DNA of 15,966 bases from Lachnospiraceae bacterium (lineage in GTDB: Bacteria > Bacillota > Clostridia > Lachnospirales > Lachnospiraceae), in assembly GCA_900770325.1 (NCBI GenBank), contig CAAGKE010000064.1, positions 1 to 15,966 on the forward strand, in the 5' to 3' direction. The notes beneath the pieces are model-generated. The model was not told the origin of the DNA. It made no database searches and worked only from the letters and a program-made list of their open reading frames with translations. Numbering within the stretch: position 1 is the stretch's first letter; each line of letters starts with the position of its first letter. Below are positions 14,151 through 15,966 of this stretch, piece by piece. The position numbers and the translations under genes are program-made.

Positions 14151-14348
14151 AATGTTTGTCCTCCTTATTTTTATTCTGTTTTTTATCTTATCTGTTTTTG
14201 ATCTCCCCGTCCGGAAATCTCCCGGTTACGCCGGGCTCCGGTAAGCCTTCCATCAGCGAAGCTCACCGTTCCGGTGCCGATATTTTTATGACCGGATTAC
14301 AGCAATCTCCCGGTTTCCGACTGCGGGGACCACGCGAAAGGTATGCTG
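14151..14348 (-). repeat. Structured intercistronic gap between xylB and the DUF4867 gene
   Basis: 198 nt without a gene. Two copies of the 12-mer AACCGGGAGATT (minus strand) lie 88 bp apart (14315-14304 and 14227-14216). Small hairpins are packed between them: CACCG-GAA-CGGTG and CCCGG-CGTAA-CCGGG, the latter inside CCGGA/TCCGG. The last 50 nt before the ribosome binding site are A-rich and unstructured. No promoter seen. Possibly RNA processing or stability elements, or REP-like repeats. Confidence 0.5.
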
Positions 14349-15818
14349 TCAGGCAAGCTTGGGGAACAGAGCTTTTACCGTAGGATAGATCTGACGGAAC
14401 TGCTCATAACGGGCATTGTACTTTTCCACCAGCTCCGGTTCCGGTTCAATAGTATCCACGATCTTTACGATACGCTCAGCGGCAGTGACCACATCCGGAT
14501 ATTCCCCGCAGGCTACCGCTGCCAGCATAGCACCGCCCATGGACGGGCCTTCTTCACTCTCGATCACATCCACCTTAATGCCCAGGATATTGGCGATCAT
14601 CTTTTTCCACAGAGGACTCTTTGCTCCGCCGCCGCAGATCTTGGTCCGTTCGATCTTGATGCCCAGAGATTTTGCTACCTCAAAGGAATCCCGCAGTGCA
14701 AAAGCCACACCTTCCAGAACAGCCTGTGTCATATCAGCCCGTGTGGTATCCATAGTCATACCGATAAAGGTACCTCTGGCCGCCGGGTCATTATGCGGAG
14801 AACGCTCTCCCATTAAATAAGGAAGGAAGTATACGTGATTCTCTCCCAGCTTTTCGATCTGCTTCTGCTCTTCTGCATAATCCCTGGTGCCGATGATCTC
14901 ATCCATCCACCATTTATTGCAGGATGCTGCGGAAAGCATGCAGCCCATCAGATGATAATGTCCATCTGCATGAGCAAAGGAATGGAGCGCATTATATTTA
15001 TCTACCCCAAACTTATCAGAAGAAATAAAGATCGTACCGCTGGTACCCAGGGAAATATTGCACATACCATCTCCCACTGTACCGGTACCCACTGCTGCTG
15101 CTGCATTATCTCCTGCGCCTGCTGCCACCTTCACATCAGCCGGGATACCCAATTCTGCTGCCACTTCCGGCTTCACGCAGCCCACTGCTTCATAGCTTTC
15201 ATATATCTTCGCCAGCTGCTCTTCTTTAATGGAGCAGATCTCCATCATCTCCTTGGACCAGCAGCGGTTCTTTACATCAAACACCAGCATACCGGAAGCA
15301 TCTGACACATCTGTACAGAATACTCCGGTCAGCTTATAAGCCAGATAATCTTTCGGAAGCATGATCTTTGCGATCTTTGCAAAATTCTCCGGCTCCTTAT
15401 TCTTCACCCAGAGGATCTTCGGCGCTGTAAATCCGGCGAACGCAATATTCGCAGTGTACTCTGACAGCTTTTCCTTGCCGATCACTGTGTTCAGATAATC
15501 CGTCTCTTCCGTAGTTCTTCCATCATTCCAGAGAATCGCCGGACGGATCACATTGTCATCCTTGTCCAGAATCACCAGTCCATGCATCTGTCCGCCAAAG
15601 CTGATGCCTGCCACCTGTGATTTATCACATTCCGCCAGCAGTTCCTTCAGGCCTGCCATAGACTGCTCATACCAGTCCTCCGGCTTCTGCTCTGACCAGC
15701 CGGGATGGGGGAAATAAAGGGGATACTCTTTGGATACGATCTTCTGTATCTCGCCTTTTTCATTCATCAGCAGAAGCTTCACTGCTGAAGTACCAAGGTC
15801 AATACCTACATATAACAT
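14349..15818 (-). CDS. xylB: Xylulokinase
   Basis: Cytoplasmic FGGY-family kinase, D-xylulose + ATP to D-xylulose 5-phosphate, entering the pentose phosphate or phosphoketolase route. 489 residues, the usual length. ATG 15818 follows AAAGGAG with 7-nt spacing. ATP-binding opening YVGIDLGTSAVKLLLMN (3-19), HPGWSEQKPEDWY (38-50), substrate loop GISFGGQMHGLVILD (71-85) with the GQMHG signature of xylulokinases, ILWNDGRT (95-102), LPKDYLAYKLTG (154-165), VAAGAGDNAAAAVG (231-244) with catalytic Asp237, SLGTSG (256-261), a late GGGAKSPLWKKMIANI and GPSMGGAML. Glycerol, ribulose or fuculose kinases of the fold lack GQMHG, so the call is firm, although XylB proteins can also accept related ketoses. 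First gene in the window of the xylB-DUF4867-isomerase block; no xylA-type isomerase is seen. Confidence 0.93.
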   Translation of the reverse strand: MLYVGIDLGTSAVKLLLMNEKGEIQKIVSKEYPLYFPHPGWSEQKPEDWYEQSMAGLKELLAECDKSQVAGISFGGQMHGLVILDKDDNVIRPAILWNDGRTTEETDYLNTVIGKEKLSEYTANIAFAGFTAPKILWVKNKEPENFAKIAKIMLPKDYLAYKLTGVFCTDVSDASGMLVFDVKNRCWSKEMMEICSIKEEQLAKIYESYEAVGCVKPEVAAELGIPADVKVAAGAGDNAAAAVGTGTVGDGMCNISLGTSGTIFISSDKFGVDKYNALHSFAHADGHYHLMGCMLSAASCNKWWMDEIIGTRDYAEEQKQIEKLGENHVYFLPYLMGERSPHNDPAARGTFIGMTMDTTRADMTQAVLEGVAFALRDSFEVAKSLGIKIERTKICGGGAKSPLWKKMIANILGIKVDVIESEEGPSMGGAMLAAVACGEYPDVVTAAERIVKIVDTIEPEPELVEKYNARYEQFRQIYPTVKALFPKLA

Positions 15819-15966
15819 AGTAGAACTCCTTTCTGTTTTGCCAAAATTGTTCCATCCGTCCGCAGCAAGGCACTTTCTATACGTTCAAGAACGCCTCTGG
15901 CGTTCTTGCCGCGGCGTGGTCGAATGCGTTGCATTCTTCCACTGACCACGCCTGCGATCCGCCGGA
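15819..15966 (-). repeat. Leader/intercistronic region upstream of xylB with two strong hairpins
   Basis: Within the 148 nt before the window edge: CAAGAACGCC/GGCGTTCTTG (15886-15895 with 15899-15908, 3-nt loop), and a nested structure GGCGTGGTC/GACCACGCC (15913-15921 with 15944-15952) enclosing GAATGC-GTT-GCATTC (15922-15936) with a 7-nt bulge on one side only. No -10/-35 pair is convincing, so xylB may belong to an operon continuing to the right. Confidence 0.55.

Noticed and set aside
14349..15818. Ribulokinase, fuculokinase or glycerol kinase as identity of the FGGY kinase
   Set aside because: The GQMHG substrate loop, ILWNDGRT and LPKDYL pattern match xylulokinase specifically.
15819..15966. 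T-box or other known riboswitch in the xylB leader
   Set aside because: No T-box AGGGUGGNACCGCG sequence nor another riboswitch core is visible; only hairpins, and the region is cut by the window edge.

Overview
The window looks like chromosomal DNA of a low-to-mid GC Firmicute, most likely a gut Lachnospiraceae-type Clostridia (Blautia/Ruminococcus/Roseburia-like). This rests on protein character, on strong AGGAGG ribosome binding sites 7-9 nt before nearly every start (including TTG and GTG starts), on TTGACA/TATAAT-type promoters, and on GGG(A)CTGC..GCAG(T)CCC terminator hairpins. The assignment is inference; no rRNA or tRNA is present. All twelve protein genes are on the minus strand, so transcription runs from high to low coordinates. 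No CRISPR array, transposase or regulator gene is visible.

In transcription order: (1) 15818-11938 is a sugar-processing block: a xylulokinase (xylB), a DUF4867-type cupin-like protein of unknown role, and an L-fucose/L-arabinose isomerase family enzyme. These are separated by 110-200 nt gaps full of small nested hairpins. (2) After a strong hairpin and a new promoter (11645-11673) comes a CUT1-type sugar ABC transporter (binding protein, two permeases with an 8-nt overlap) followed by an N-acetylhexosamine-1-kinase-like phosphotransferase. (3) Next is a second importer of the CUT2 class, closely resembling the multiple-monosaccharide system ChvE-MmsA(GguA)-MmsB(GguB). (4) A 263-bp fold-back element with terminal inverted repeats occupies the gap after it. 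(5) galM (aldose 1-epimerase) has its own promoter and terminator. (6) An Opp/Dpp-type peptide (or oligosaccharide) permease pair begins behind a strong promoter and runs out of the left edge.

Read together, the window is a carbohydrate acquisition and catabolism island. Two ABC importers bring in sugar, GalM interconverts anomers, an aldose-ketose isomerase makes a ketose, XylB phosphorylates it, and a NahK-like kinase phosphorylates another sugar at C1. No ATPase accompanies the CUT1 transporter, so it presumably uses a shared MsmK/UgpC-type ATPase encoded elsewhere. The real substrate of the isomerase/DUF4867/kinase trio cannot be read from the sequence and is the main unknown biochemistry here. 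The most notable non-coding object is the fold-back element at 2787-3049, whose longest arm is fully pairable only as a minus-strand RNA. Also notable are binding proteins without a clear lipobox, and recurring nested hairpins between the sugar genes.
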